DNA of 64,000 nt from Thermofilaceae archaeon (GTDB taxonomy: Archaea; Thermoproteota; Thermoprotei; Thermofilales; Thermofilaceae). The position numbers and the translations under genes are program-made. Below are positions 50,674-58,718 of this stretch, piece after piece; position 1 is the stretch's first letter, and each line of letters begins with the position of its first letter. Below the pieces are notes generated by a model, which worked only from the letters and a program-made list of their open reading frames with translations, was not told where the DNA came from and did not search any database. The stretch is taken from contig JAVYQJ010000007.1 of assembly GCA_038731975.1 (NCBI GenBank), positions 1 to 64,000 of the forward strand. The letters run 5' to 3'.

Positions 50674-51510
50674 TTAGCTGAACCTGGCTAGCAGCTTCGC
50701 TAGGCTGAGCTTCCTTAGGCTCGCGAGCTCTGCGGGCTGCTTAACCAAGTGCTTGAAGTTCTCCTCGAAGGCCGGCTTCTCGACATCGTAGAGCACGCCG
50801 AGCGGGATCTTCTCCGCCTCCAAGGCAAGGTTCAAAGCCGCCTTGAAGTCCGCGGGGTCGTGCCCCTCCAGCTTGTACAGCCTTCCCCTGATCTCGCGCC
50901 TCACGTCGTAGAAGGTGGGGCAGGGCTGAATAACGTCGATTATCGCGAAGCCCCTGTGGTTTACGGCGCGCTTAATCAGCTCCTTCAAGTGCTGGACGTC
51001 GTCGCTGAAGCCGCGAGCGACGAAAGTCGCCCCGCTAGCCAAGGCTAGCAGAATTGGGTTGAAGGGCTCCTCCGGGTTCCCGGACGGCGTCGATCTGGTT
51101 CTAACACCCTTCGGGGTCGTGGGGCCCGCCTGGCCCGTCGTAAGGGCGAAGATCATGTTGTTGTGGACGATGACCGCGATACCTACGTTCCTCCGGGCCG
51201 CGTGGAGCAAGTGGCTGAGGCCGATCGAGTACGCGTCCCCGTCGCCGGTGTGGACGATAACCTTCAGGCTGGGGTTCGCCAGCTTCACGCCGACTGCAAC
51301 GGGTACCGCCCTCCCGTGTATCGCGTGGAAGGCGTTCACCCCCAGGTACTCCGTCATCCTGCCGTGGCAGCCGATGCCAGCAACCGCGACCACGCTCTCC
51401 GGCTTGAGCCCCAGCTCGGCGAGCGCCGCTCTCACTGCCGCGAGGATGCCGTAGTTCCCGCAGCCCGGGCACCACTGGGGCCGCCTACCCGTGTCGAAGG
51501 CGCTAGCCAC
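50674..51510 (-). CDS. 2-oxoacid:ferredoxin oxidoreductase beta subunit
   Basis: I choose GTG 51510, giving 278 residues that begin with the conserved FDTGRRPQWCPGCGNYG. The thiamine diphosphate motif is HTGDGDAYSIGLSHLLHAA with VIVHNNMIFALTTGQAG. Cys residues in CPGC, GIGCHGRM and IQPCPTFYDV can hold the 4Fe-4S cluster. With the fused gamma-alpha subunit it oxidises 2-oxoacids such as 2-oxoglutarate or pyruvate to acyl-CoA and reduces ferredoxin. It overlaps the alpha gene stop by 8 bases. An upstream start at 51564 would give a non-homologous N-terminus. Confidence 0.94.
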   Translation of the reverse strand: MASAFDTGRRPQWCPGCGNYGILAAVRAALAELGLKPESVVAVAGIGCHGRMTEYLGVNAFHAIHGRAVPVAVGVKLANPSLKVIVHTGDGDAYSIGLSHLLHAARRNVGIAVIVHNNMIFALTTGQAGPTTPKGVRTRSTPSGNPEEPFNPILLALASGATFVARGFSDDVQHLKELIKRAVNHRGFAIIDVIQPCPTFYDVRREIRGRLYKLEGHDPADFKAALNLALEAEKIPLGVLYDVEKPAFEENFKHLVKQPAELASLRKLSLAKLLARFS

Positions 51511-53200
51511 CCCTCCCACCCCGCACGAACTCCACGATCTCCTCCGGCTCCAACTGCCTCCCATCGTAGCGTAGCAGCAGCGAATCGGGCTCCCGCAGCA
51601 GGTGCTCCCTCACCAGCGACGCCAGCTGCCCCGTCGCGTTGTTCTCGGCCACCAGCACTCTGCACCCCTCGAGCTCCCTCCCGAGCGATTGGGCTGGGAA
51701 GGGCTCAAGCCAGACGACTTGGACGAGCTTAACCCCCTCCAGCTCCCTCAGGGCTTCCAGCGCCACCATCTTCGTCGAGCCCCAGACGAGGAGCGCCACT
51801 CGACCCGAACCGTACACCTTCACCCCCCTCTCCTCCGCCAGCGCCCTCAGCATCCTGAGCTTCCTGAACCGCTTCTCCTGCATCCTCCTGACGGTCTCCG
51901 GGTCGACGGTAACGAACCCCTCCTCGTCGTGCTCGTTCGCATTCGCGTAGACCCTCGCGCCCCTCGTGCCGGGGAGCAGCATCGGCGAGACGCCGTCATC
52001 CGTCACGCGATACCTGGCATAGCCCGCCGGTGCCTCACCAACGATGATGGACCCCTCGTCGGGCTCAACCCTCGGCAGCCCATCAATCGTCCAGTAGCTC
52101 TCCCCCAGGTACTTGTCGGTCAAGAGGATGACGGGAACCTGGTAGCGCCACGCAAGGTTCAGCGCCTCGCAGGTCAGCTGGTAGGCTTCAACCGGATCGC
52201 CCGGTGCCAACACAACGCGCGGGAACTCGCCGTGAGAAGCGTGGATGGCGAACCTCAAGTCGCCTTGAGCTGTGTGAGTGGGGAGCCCAGTGCTCGGTCC
52301 CGCCCGCTGGACGTTCACGACCACGATCGGCGTCTCAGTCATCGCGGCTTCGCCGAGCGCCTCAGCCATCAGAGAGAAACCGGGGCCTGAGGTTGCGACG
52401 ACAGCCCTCGCTCCGGCGTACGCGGCTCCCACAGCCATGTTGATGGCCGCTAGCTCGCACTCGGCTTGAACCACGATAGCTCCAACCTCCTCCTGAACTT
52501 CAGCTAAGAAATGGAGGATGGGGGAGGCGGGCGTGATCGGGTAGGCTGCGAAGAAGCTCATGCCCCCGGCTAGCGCCCCCAACGCGACAGCCGAGTTACC
52601 GTCTAAGAGCAGGCGCCCCCCTCGCGGCTCATACTTGAGCTTGAGGCTGGATAAGGCTTCAAGCTTAACCCCCAACTCGTAAGCCATCGTCGCGACTCGC
52701 ACGTTGAGCTCCGCGAGCCTCTCCCGACCCCTGTAGTAGCTCTTCACCGCCTCGAGAATCGGCTCCAGCCTCGCACCCATCATTGCTAGGAGGGCGCTCA
52801 AACCCGCGACGTTCACCGCCACGGGAGGCGCACCAGCCTTTTCCACAACCTCTCGGAGGCCCAGCGCTACGATGCGCGCGTTGCTGCAAAGCCCCTTTGC
52901 AACAGACTCGTCGCAGACGACTACCCCTCTACCCCCCAATCTCGCTTCGTGCAACCTGATGGTCTCCGCGTCGAGCGCGAGCAGCGCGTCGATCGACCGG
53001 CAGTGCGCGTACACGTTTTCGCCCAATCGACCCCTGACGAGAACCCACTGGTGCCCGCCCCGGATCGTACTAGGGTACTCGTTCGTCGCGAAGACGCTGT
53101 AGCCGTGGTAGAGCAGGGCTCTCGCTGCGATCGCTCCGGTGGCGAACACGCCCGAGCCGGCCGGCCCGCCAACCAGGACGGCTAGCTCCTTGGCAGCCAT
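51503..53200 (-). CDS. 2-oxoacid:ferredoxin oxidoreductase gamma-alpha fused subunit
   Basis: The 565-residue subunit joins the gamma domain (ELAVLVGGPAGSGVFATGAI, GHQWVLVRGRLGE, about 1-180) with the alpha domain (NSAVALGALAGGMSFFAAYP, whose end continues as YPITPAS). TSGPGFSLMAEALGEAAMTE and VNVQRAGPSTGLPTHTAQGD form the thiamine-side and CoA-side regions. Crenarchaeal enzymes of this two-subunit kind act on several 2-oxoacids. ATG 53200 has a TATA-like GTATGATATTTG (53221-53232) upstream. It works with the neighbouring succinyl-CoA ligase and glutamate dehydrogenase around 2-oxoglutarate. Confidence 0.95.
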   Translation of the reverse strand: MAAKELAVLVGGPAGSGVFATGAIAARALLYHGYSVFATNEYPSTIRGGHQWVLVRGRLGENVYAHCRSIDALLALDAETIRLHEARLGGRGVVVCDESVAKGLCSNARIVALGLREVVEKAGAPPVAVNVAGLSALLAMMGARLEPILEAVKSYYRGRERLAELNVRVATMAYELGVKLEALSSLKLKYEPRGGRLLLDGNSAVALGALAGGMSFFAAYPITPASPILHFLAEVQEEVGAIVVQAECELAAINMAVGAAYAGARAVVATSGPGFSLMAEALGEAAMTETPIVVVNVQRAGPSTGLPTHTAQGDLRFAIHASHGEFPRVVLAPGDPVEAYQLTCEALNLAWRYQVPVILLTDKYLGESYWTIDGLPRVEPDEGSIIVGEAPAGYARYRVTDDGVSPMLLPGTRGARVYANANEHDEEGFVTVDPETVRRMQEKRFRKLRMLRALAEERGVKVYGSGRVALLVWGSTKMVALEALRELEGVKLVQVVWLEPFPAQSLGRELEGCRVLVAENNATGQLASLVREHLLREPDSLLLRYDGRQLEPEEIVEFVRGGRGG

Positions 53201-53396
53201 TACGCACGCGGTAGCTCAGAGTATGATATTTGTTGCTACTCATCGCGCGAAACACCATTGGAGCGCGCGTGCAGCCTCCGTTGCGAAACGGGCGATACCG
53301 CCAACCGTCCGCTAAAACTTCATTAACGGGGAGGCAGCCCCCCTGCCGACTCATTAGGCGTCCACATTTATTTACCGTTCGCCCCGATCCTCAAGC
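53201..53396. other. Divergent promoter region of the oxidoreductase and gdhA
   Basis: These 196 bases carry the minus-strand TATA-like box at 53221-53234 for the oxidoreductase and a plus-strand box at 53366-53374 for gdhA. A short GGCAG...CTGCC hairpin lies near 53332-53346. A GGTAGCTCA string near 53210 resembles a tRNA D-arm but has no matching tRNA around it. Confidence 0.5.
53366..53374 (+). promoter_or_regulatory. TATA-like promoter of gdhA
   Basis: ATTTATTTA is centred 27 bases before GTG 53397, the expected leaderless spacing. Confidence 0.6.
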
Positions 53397-54665
53397 GTGA
53401 GCGAAAGCTCCTCTCAACTGCTCAGGACCGTGTTAACGACCCTACGAAGAGGGATTGAGCTGGGAGGTTTCCCGGAGCAGTTTTACACCATCCTGAGCAA
53501 GCCGGAAAGGGTGGTCATCGTCTCGATACCGGTCCGCATGGACGACAACAGGCTTGAGGTCTTCGAGGGCTTCAGAGTCCAGCACTGCAGCGCTCTGGGC
53601 CCCTACAAGGGCGGGATCCGATTCAACCCAAACGTCACGCTGGAGGACGATATCGCGCTAGCGATGCTGATGACTCTGAAGAACTCCCTTGCCGGCTTAC
53701 CCTATGGGGGTGGGAAAGGGGCTGTTCGGGTGGACCCCCGCAAGCTCTCCCGGCGCGAACTGGAGATGCTGTCGAGAGGATACGTAAGAGCCCTATACTC
53801 CGTTCTCGGCGAGCTTCTCGATATCCCCGGACCCGACTCTGGGACCGATCAGCAAGTGATGGCGTGGATGGTCGACGAGTACAGCAGGTTGAAGGGCTAT
53901 CCCAGCCCCGCCTCCTTCACGGGTAAGCCGGTGGAGCTTGGCGGCGACCCGGCGAGGGTTTACGCGACCGGCTTCGGGTGCGCCGTAATCACGAAGCTGG
54001 CCGCTGAGGAATTCATCGGGACCTCGAAGGGGTTGACGCTGGCCATCCAGGGCTTCGGGAACGTGGGCTCCTGGCACGCCTACTGGGCCTCCAAGATGGG
54101 CTTCAAGATCGTCGCAATATCCGATATCGGCGGCACGGTGTACGACCCCTCCGGCATCGACGTGGAAAAGGCAATGAAGGTCGTGAGGGAGACAGGAACG
54201 ATCTACAATTACCCCGGTGGTGAGCACTCGAGGGATACGAAGGGGGCTCTCTACGCCGACGCCGATATCGTCGCCCCAGACGCGCTCGAGAACCAACTGA
54301 CGGTCGAGAACGCGCACCTCGTCAAAGCGAAGATCGTGGTGGAGGGCGCCAACGGCCCCACCACCCCTGAGGCCGAGAGGATCCTGGCCGAGAGAGGAAT
54401 CGTCGTGGTCCCGGACATGCTCGCCAACGCGGGTGGAGTTGTTACGAGCTACTTCGAGTGGGCTCAAAACCTTCAGCGCTGGAGCTGGGGCGAGGAGGAG
54501 ACGAGGTCCAGGCTGGCAAAACTGATGGAGTCCAACTTCAGGAGGGTGTGCGAGCACTGGGAGAAGCTGAGGAGCCAGCGCAAGGACGCGTCCATGAGGG
54601 ATGCGGCTGTCGTGGCCGCGCTGCAGCGCGTGTACGACGCCATGAAGCTTCGCGGCTGGATTTAA
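53397..54665 (+). CDS. gdhA: Glutamate dehydrogenase
   Basis: The 422-residue enzyme has the archaeal hexameric GDH length. The substrate domain reads [20 protein letters not shown] and [20 protein letters not shown], and [20 protein letters not shown] holds the catalytic Lys. [20 protein letters not shown] follows. The nucleotide domain has [20 protein letters not shown]. It interconverts glutamate and 2-oxoglutarate with NAD(P). It starts at GTG 53397 and neighbours the oxidoreductase and sucCD, which use the same 2-oxoacid. Confidence 0.97.
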   Translation: MSESSSQLLRTVLTTLRRGIELGGFPEQFYTILSKPERVVIVSIPVRMDDNRLEVFEGFRVQHCSALGPYKGGIRFNPNVTLEDDIALAMLMTLKNSLAGLPYGGGKGAVRVDPRKLSRRELEMLSRGYVRALYSVLGELLDIPGPDSGTDQQVMAWMVDEYSRLKGYPSPASFTGKPVELGGDPARVYATGFGCAVITKLAAEEFIGTSKGLTLAIQGFGNVGSWHAYWASKMGFKIVAISDIGGTVYDPSGIDVEKAMKVVRETGTIYNYPGGEHSRDTKGALYADADIVAPDALENQLTVENAHLVKAKIVVEGANGPTTPEAERILAERGIVVVPDMLANAGGVVTSYFEWAQNLQRWSWGEEETRSRLAKLMESNFRRVCEHWEKLRSQRKDASMRDAAVVAALQRVYDAMKLRGWI

Positions 54666-54684
54666 ACCCCCGACCTCGAGCTTC

Positions 54685-54695
54685 GCTTATATCTT
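54685..54695 (+). promoter_or_regulatory. TATA-like promoter of the 5-formyl-THF cyclo-ligase gene
   Basis: GCTTATATCTT is centred 25 bases before GTG 54715, giving a leaderless mRNA. Confidence 0.6.
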
Positions 54696-54714
54696 CCCCA
54701 TTCACGGCTCGCGC

Positions 54715-55440
54715 GTGGAAGAGGTCAGAAGACAGAAGGAGGAGATCAGGAGGAGGGTTTGGAGGCTGCTGAGGGAGAAGGGGGTTGCTAGGCCGCCCTT
54801 CCCCATTGAGGGGAGGATCCCGAACTTCGCGGGTGCCGAGGCGGCGGCCGCGCTGCTGGTACGCTCACGGGCCTTCCAGAAGGCCGAAGTAGTTTTCTGC
54901 AACCCCGATTCGCCGCAGAGGCCCGTCAGAGAGGCGGCACTGCACTACGGAAAGATGGTCGTGATGGCGTCGCCGAGGCTGAGGAGCGGGTTCCTCGTGC
55001 TGAACCCCTCCAAGATCCCCCGGAGCGCCTACCGGGAGGCCTCCACAATCGCCGGGGCCTTCAAGTACGGCAGCCAGACTCTCGACAAGCTGCCGCAGAT
55101 CGATCTGAAGGTCGCCGGCAGCGTAGCAGTCAGCGCAGAGGGGGGGAGGGTGGGGAAGGGGGGCGGCTTCAGCGATCTCGAGTACGCCATTCTCAGGGAG
55201 CTCGGCGTTATCGACGAAGGGGTCCCGATCGCAACGACAGTCCACGACCTGCAGATCGTCGAGCGGATCCCGATGCTGAAGCACGATGTCCCCGTCGACC
55301 TCATCTTCACCCCCAAGGGCCAAATCGAAGTGAGCGGGCCGCGAAGGAGGCCTGAGGGGGTCTACTGGGAGCTGCTCAGCCGCGACAAGCTGGAATCGAT
55401 ACCGGTGCTAAAGATTCTCATGGAGAGGAGGAACCTCTAG
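54715..55440 (+). CDS. 5-formyltetrahydrofolate cyclo-ligase family protein
   Basis: The 241-residue protein has the family opening RRQKEEIRRRVWRLLREKGV and AEVVFCNPDSPQRPVREAAL. KYGSQTLDKLPQIDLKVAGS lies mid-protein, and EGGRVGKGGGFSDLEYAILR is the diagnostic glycine-rich KGGGFxDxE motif, followed by TTVHDLQIVERIP. Known members convert 5-formyl-THF to methenyl-THF with ATP. Archaeal homologues may work with other pterins, so the exact substrate is uncertain. Start is GTG 54715. Confidence 0.87.
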   Translation: MEEVRRQKEEIRRRVWRLLREKGVARPPFPIEGRIPNFAGAEAAAALLVRSRAFQKAEVVFCNPDSPQRPVREAALHYGKMVVMASPRLRSGFLVLNPSKIPRSAYREASTIAGAFKYGSQTLDKLPQIDLKVAGSVAVSAEGGRVGKGGGFSDLEYAILRELGVIDEGVPIATTVHDLQIVERIPMLKHDVPVDLIFTPKGQIEVSGPRRRPEGVYWELLSRDKLESIPVLKILMERRNL

Positions 55441-55470
55441 AAAGCTTCCTTCACCGCGTGCCGGTAGCTC

Positions 55471-55480
55471 AAACTTTAAA
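55471..55480 (+). promoter_or_regulatory. TATA-like promoter
   Basis: AAACTTTAAA is centred 27 bases before GTG 55503 and decides that start over the in-frame codon at 55458. Confidence 0.5.
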
Positions 55481-55502
55481 GCGCGGATGGCTTACCCACC
55501 GC

Positions 55503-55844
55503 GTGCCAGAGGGCTTCCGCGCGGCCGTCGAGGAAGCCGTGAGCGAGTACAACAGGCTGCACGGCGTTGAGGCTAGAGCCAGGATCGTGGAGCTGTCCAG
55601 CGACAGCTTCAAAGTGGAGTTCACGGGGAGCTTCTGCCTTACCTGCGGCTTCTACGACTACTTCGACGATTTAGCGTACCTTGTTAGAGAAAGGGGTTAC
55701 CCGGTTAAAGCCGTGAGCATCGAAGAGCGGGAGGGGGGCGCTATCGTCGAGTACAGGGTCACGGGTGAGATGGTGGGAGAAGGAGTGAGGAGCGCCCAGC
55801 CCGAGAGGGCGGTACTGATTTTCGAGTGGAGAAGGGAGGGCTAA
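55503..55844 (+). CDS. Small CxxC protein of unknown function, 113 residues
   Basis: From GTG 55503 the product opens MPEGFRAAVEEAVSEYNRLH. The middle has FTGSFCLTCGFYDYFDDLAY, where the CLTC pair could bind a metal or form a disulfide. A C-terminal strand region with GAIVEYRVTGEM follows. I do not recognise the family. The upstream in-frame start at 55458 lies before the TATA box and is unlikely. It overlaps the next, convergent gene by 4 bases. Confidence 0.65.
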   Translation: MPEGFRAAVEEAVSEYNRLHGVEARARIVELSSDSFKVEFTGSFCLTCGFYDYFDDLAYLVRERGYPVKAVSIEEREGGAIVEYRVTGEMVGEGVRSAQPERAVLIFEWRREG

Positions 55845-56431
55845 CCGACCCAATCGCGGAGGGTCGGGGTCCGCTTGGCTACCCGGGCTATCACGGATTC
55901 GGGGCTCTCCCACTCCGGGATCTCGATGCGCAGGTAGAGCCCAGTCCTACCCACCTCATCCCTCCTCGTGAGAGCCTTAACGCGGTCCATCACGGTATCG
56001 ATGGAGACCCCCAGTAGATCCGCCACCTCAGCCTCCCGGCCGATTACGGAGAACTCGATGTGCCCCGCGCCCGTCGGGATGATTGCGAGCAGCCTCTTGT
56101 TCACCCCCATTACCCTCTCGCCTCTGGTCAGCTGCTCCAGCGTGATCGAGCCGGCGAACCGGTAGAACTCCTCCTCCACCCTCGAGAGCTTGGCGAGGGG
56201 GATCGACACCTTCTCGCCGCCGCTGAGGTGGATGTAGAGCTTCGGAGTCGAGAGCGGTGTCGCCTGCACCAGCTCCCTGGCAGCGACAGCAAAGCCGGCC
56301 AGCCGCAAATGCTCCTCAACAAGCGAGGGCGGGCGGGGGTCCAGGAGGGCGACGTCGATGTCGCTACCCCTGTGCACGTCCCCGCGCGCCACGCTCCCCA
56401 CAAGGAGGCTGCCGGGCAGGGCCTGCATCAA
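55841..56431 (-). CDS. Nucleotidyltransferase-fold protein with C-terminal regulatory domain
   Basis: The 196-residue product shows the polymerase-beta-like motif SLLVGSVARGDVHRGSDIDV, i.e. GSxARGD followed by D-x-D. The C-terminal part, with REAEVADLLGVSIDTVMDRV, resembles a winged helix. The reading frame stays open for another 100 bases upstream and reads VEVAYTPEQWQLLRELRLRA, a typical first helix of such archaeal proteins, but no ATG, GTG or TTG is present there. TTG 56431 may be too short a start. The substrate is unknown. Confidence 0.75.
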   Translation of the reverse strand: MMQALPGSLLVGSVARGDVHRGSDIDVALLDPRPPSLVEEHLRLAGFAVAARELVQATPLSTPKLYIHLSGGEKVSIPLAKLSRVEEEFYRFAGSITLEQLTRGERVMGVNKRLLAIIPTGAGHIEFSVIGREAEVADLLGVSIDTVMDRVKALTRRDEVGRTGLYLRIEIPEWESPESVIARVAKRTPTLRDWVG

Positions 56432-56510
56432 CCGCTGCGCCCTTAAGCGCAGCTCGCGGAGGAGCTGCCACTGCTCCGGCGTGTAGGCGACCTCGACGCC
56501 GTCCCTGACC

Positions 56511-56882
56511 TTAACCGGCTTTACCCTGCCTGATCCTCCTCGCGTACTCGATCACCCGGAGCAGGTTGAGGGCGACGTCCAAGGCCTCGGAGACCTCGGA
56601 GTAGTCCTTCGCGCTCCTCAGCTCAGCGGTCACCTGCGCTAGCCGCTCCACAGCGGCCCGCTCAAGCTCCTGCAGCGTTAGGTTTCCCCGGGCCTGCAGC
56701 TCCTCCTCATCGCTGCTCACGATGACGAAGCGCTGACCGCAGCTTGGGCAGACAACCTCGCCAGTCTTCAACCGGAAGAGGGGGACGTTGCAGAAGGGGC
56801 ACGTCTGCTCGAGCATCGCAGCCCCCGACTTAAGCATAGCAGCCATCTTCCTCACAACCTCGTCTTCCCGGGCGCTAGCCAT
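56511..56882 (-). CDS. UPF0148 zinc-ribbon protein (SSSCA1/autoantigen p27 type)
   Basis: From ATG 56882 the 123-residue product has a zinc ribbon: MLEQTCPFCNVPLFRLKTGE and VVCPSCGQRFVIV give two Cys pairs. A helical tail follows. UPF0148 proteins are common in archaea and of unknown role. The alternative TTG at 56888 adds two residues. The TATA-like CGCTTTTAGG (about 56912-56922, minus) is centred 35 bases upstream of ATG 56882. Confidence 0.85.
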   Translation of the reverse strand: MASAREDEVVRKMAAMLKSGAAMLEQTCPFCNVPLFRLKTGEVVCPSCGQRFVIVSSDEEELQARGNLTLQELERAAVERLAQVTAELRSAKDYSEVSEALDVALNLLRVIEYARRIRQGKAG

Positions 56883-56963
56883 ACCCAACGTACCGCCATT
56901 GCTGCTTACCCCAGCCTAAAAGCGTGACTGAGCAGCGAAACTTGGGTTAGCGGGCTGGGAGAA

Positions 56964-56974
56964 GAGCTTTAAGC
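56964..56974 (+). promoter_or_regulatory. TATA-like promoter of ksgA
   Basis: GAGCTTTAAGC lies about 31 bases before GTG 57000. Confidence 0.5.
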
Positions 56975-56999
56975 GGCATCCCGCTTTCGCGGTGGTGCT

Positions 57000-57848
57000 G
57001 TGACTAAGGCCGCTTCTAGCAGCGTGGCTTCGAGCTGGGAGCTCGCGTCCAGGAGGTACGTGAGGGAGGCTCTCAACCGGTTCGGCATCAAGCCGAGGAA
57101 GAGGCTGGGCCAGCACTTCCTGGTGAGCAGGAGAGCTCTTGAAGCGATCCTGGAGGCGGTTGACCCGCGGGAGGGCGAGGTCGTGTACGAGATAGGGGCG
57201 GGCTTAGGTGCGTTGACAGCCGCTCTCGCGGAGAGGGGGGCCCGCGTGGTCGCCGTCGAGGTCGACGGGAGGCTGGTGGAGGCCCTTAGGGAGCGCTTCA
57301 GGGGGTGCCCGCTCGTCGACATCCTGCACGGCGACGCGCTGCGCTTGCCGCTGCCGCGCTCCTCAAAGGTGGTGGGCAACATCCCCTACAGCATCTCCTC
57401 CCCGCTCATCGTAAAGCTGCTCCGCGAGCAGAGCTACGAGCTCGCCGTGCTTACGCTCCAGAGGGAGTTTGCGCTCAGGCTCGCAGCGAAGCCTGGAAGC
57501 AGGGATTACGGTAGACTCAGCGTTCTAGCGCAGCTGTACGCTAGCGTCGAGATCGTCGGCAGCGTGAGCCGGAAGGCCTTCTACCCGGAACCGGAGGTGG
57601 ACTCGCTGATAGTCAAGCTCAAGCCGCGCAGAGAGCACATCCACCTTTTCCCCTGCGTGGAGGAACTCACAGCCCCCCTATTCTCGCAGAGGCGGAAGAA
57701 GCTCTCAAAGGTCCTCAAACGGCTGGGGCTAGACCCCGAGGCCTTTGCCAGCTTCGTCGACCTGGAGAAGAGGGTCTACGAGCTGACGCCTACGGAGATC
57801 TTGAGGCTAGCGGAAGCCCGTCATACCAGCGTTTTACCCGCGCGCTAG
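57000..57848 (+). CDS. ksgA: rRNA adenine N6-dimethyltransferase (KsgA/Dim1)
   Basis: The 282-residue enzyme dimethylates two adjacent adenines in the helix 45 loop of 16S rRNA. The motifs are KKRLGQHFLVS-like (here RKRLGQHFLVSRRALEAIL), VVYEIGAGLGALTAALAERG (SAM-binding), VVGNIPYSISSPLIVKLL (catalytic NIPY), and REFALRLAAKPGSRDYGRLS. The C-terminal helical part FSQRRKKLSKVLKRLGLDPE is typical of this family. It starts at GTG 57000. Confidence 0.96.
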   Translation: MTKAASSSVASSWELASRRYVREALNRFGIKPRKRLGQHFLVSRRALEAILEAVDPREGEVVYEIGAGLGALTAALAERGARVVAVEVDGRLVEALRERFRGCPLVDILHGDALRLPLPRSSKVVGNIPYSISSPLIVKLLREQSYELAVLTLQREFALRLAAKPGSRDYGRLSVLAQLYASVEIVGSVSRKAFYPEPEVDSLIVKLKPRREHIHLFPCVEELTAPLFSQRRKKLSKVLKRLGLDPEAFASFVDLEKRVYELTPTEILRLAEARHTSVLPAR

Positions 57849-57867
57849 CATCTCAGACCCCAAACTG

Positions 57868-57878
57868 CCCAAATATTG
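57868..57878 (+). promoter_or_regulatory. TATA-like promoter
   Basis: CCCAAATATTG lies about 30 bases before ATG 57903 and supports that the short ORF there is a gene. Confidence 0.4.
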
Positions 57879-57902
57879 CCAGAGGTTGACGCAAGGATTG
57901 CA

Positions 57903-58067
57903 ATGACCGCGTCCCGCACGGTTTACGTTCAAGTGCTGGAGCTGATGAGAACGAAGGTTGTAGAGGTTAAACCTTCGCTGGCTGCATCCCTCTCAGCTCG
58001 GAAGATGCGGCTCGAGCGCCTCCTGGAGGCTATTATGGCCGGCCAGCTGCACGTTGAGCTAAATTAA
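57903..58067 (+). CDS. Small hypothetical protein, 54 residues
   Basis: The product starts MTASRTVYVQVLELMRTKVV and is mostly helical, with RKMRLERLLEAIMAGQLHVE near the end. A TATA-like box at the right distance and clean start and stop support it. There is no recognised family. It could be a small nucleic-acid-binding or regulatory protein, but that is only a guess. Confidence 0.45.
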   Translation: MTASRTVYVQVLELMRTKVVEVKPSLAASLSARKMRLERLLEAIMAGQLHVELN

Positions 58068-58177
58068 TGAGCCACAACCTGTAAGAGCTCCAGCCGATGA
58101 AAGGGTTTGGGCAAACCGATTGATGAAGAACCGGAGCAGGCATTGAGGCGCAAGGAATAAATAGAGTTTCTCACAAT

Positions 58178-58678
58178 ATGCCTGTGGAAACCCAAATAAT
58201 AGAGTTGGCTAAGGGTCTCGCCGGCATTAATGAACCCTTCGAGCACGCGATCATCGTCTACGAGGACGGCTACCTACTACACCTCAGGGGCTCAACGCTC
58301 GGCGTAGGGATCCCCCTCGTCACCGACCACGGTAGAGCCGTCGCGATCGTTCACTCCCACCCCGTTCCGCGGACAGCCCCATCCCTACCGGACCTCAGAG
58401 TGCTCCTCTCGATGAAGCAGCTCGGCGTCGAGAACCCCAAGCTAGCAACTGTATACTCGGACGGCCGCGAAGCAACAGTCACCGTGTACACTCTACGCTC
58501 AACGCCGCCGCCCCATCTGATCCCGCTGCTGGAGCAGCACGCTCTCGAGTACGAGCGGTTGAACGTGGAGTCGCGCTTCGACCCGGCGATTTCGGAGAAA
58601 CAGCTGCGCGAGCAGCACGCTCTCCTCAGCAGGCTGGGCTTGAGCATCGAAAGGTACCGCTTCAGGGTAGCGTCCTAG
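58178..58678 (+). CDS. JAMM/MPN-domain metalloprotease-like protein
   Basis: The 166-residue protein carries an exact JAMM zinc motif: His 59 and His 61 in AIVHSHP, then Ser 69 and Asp 72 in APSLPDL (HxH-x7-S-x2-D). A Glu needed upstream is available in VYEDG or EPFEH. Archaeal JAMM proteins remove ubiquitin-like SAMP modifiers or act in sulfur transfer. The C-terminal part (about 105-166) is mainly helical and may bind the substrate. Start is ATG 58178. It neighbours an MFS transporter but shares no obvious pathway with it. Confidence 0.8.
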   Translation: MPVETQIIELAKGLAGINEPFEHAIIVYEDGYLLHLRGSTLGVGIPLVTDHGRAVAIVHSHPVPRTAPSLPDLRVLLSMKQLGVENPKLATVYSDGREATVTVYTLRSTPPPHLIPLLEQHALEYERLNVESRFDPAISEKQLREQHALLSRLGLSIERYRFRVAS

Positions 58679-58683
58679 CGGAA

Positions 58684-58694
58684 TGCTTTATTAC
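58684..58694 (+). promoter_or_regulatory. TATA-like promoter of MFS gene
   Basis: TGCTTTATTAC is centred 30 bases before ATG 58719 and rules out the longer ORF form starting at 58683. Confidence 0.5.
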
Positions 58695-58718
58695 GCAGCG
58701 GGTAGCCGCGCTACCGCA

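Noticed and set aside
53205-53225. GGTAGCTCA string like a tRNA D-arm
   Set aside because: No acceptor, anticodon or T arm can be folded around it; the stretch is the promoter side of the oxidoreductase gene.
55460-55472. Second GGTAGCTCA string, tRNA-like
   Set aside because: Followed by a TATA-like box and no other tRNA arms; chance match.
58091-58146. Possible C/D-box guide RNA (CCGATGA, CCGA, TTGATGA, TTGA)
   Set aside because: Both D-like boxes deviate from CUGA, D' and C' have no spacer, and GGTTTG/CAAACC forms a hairpin through the supposed guide.
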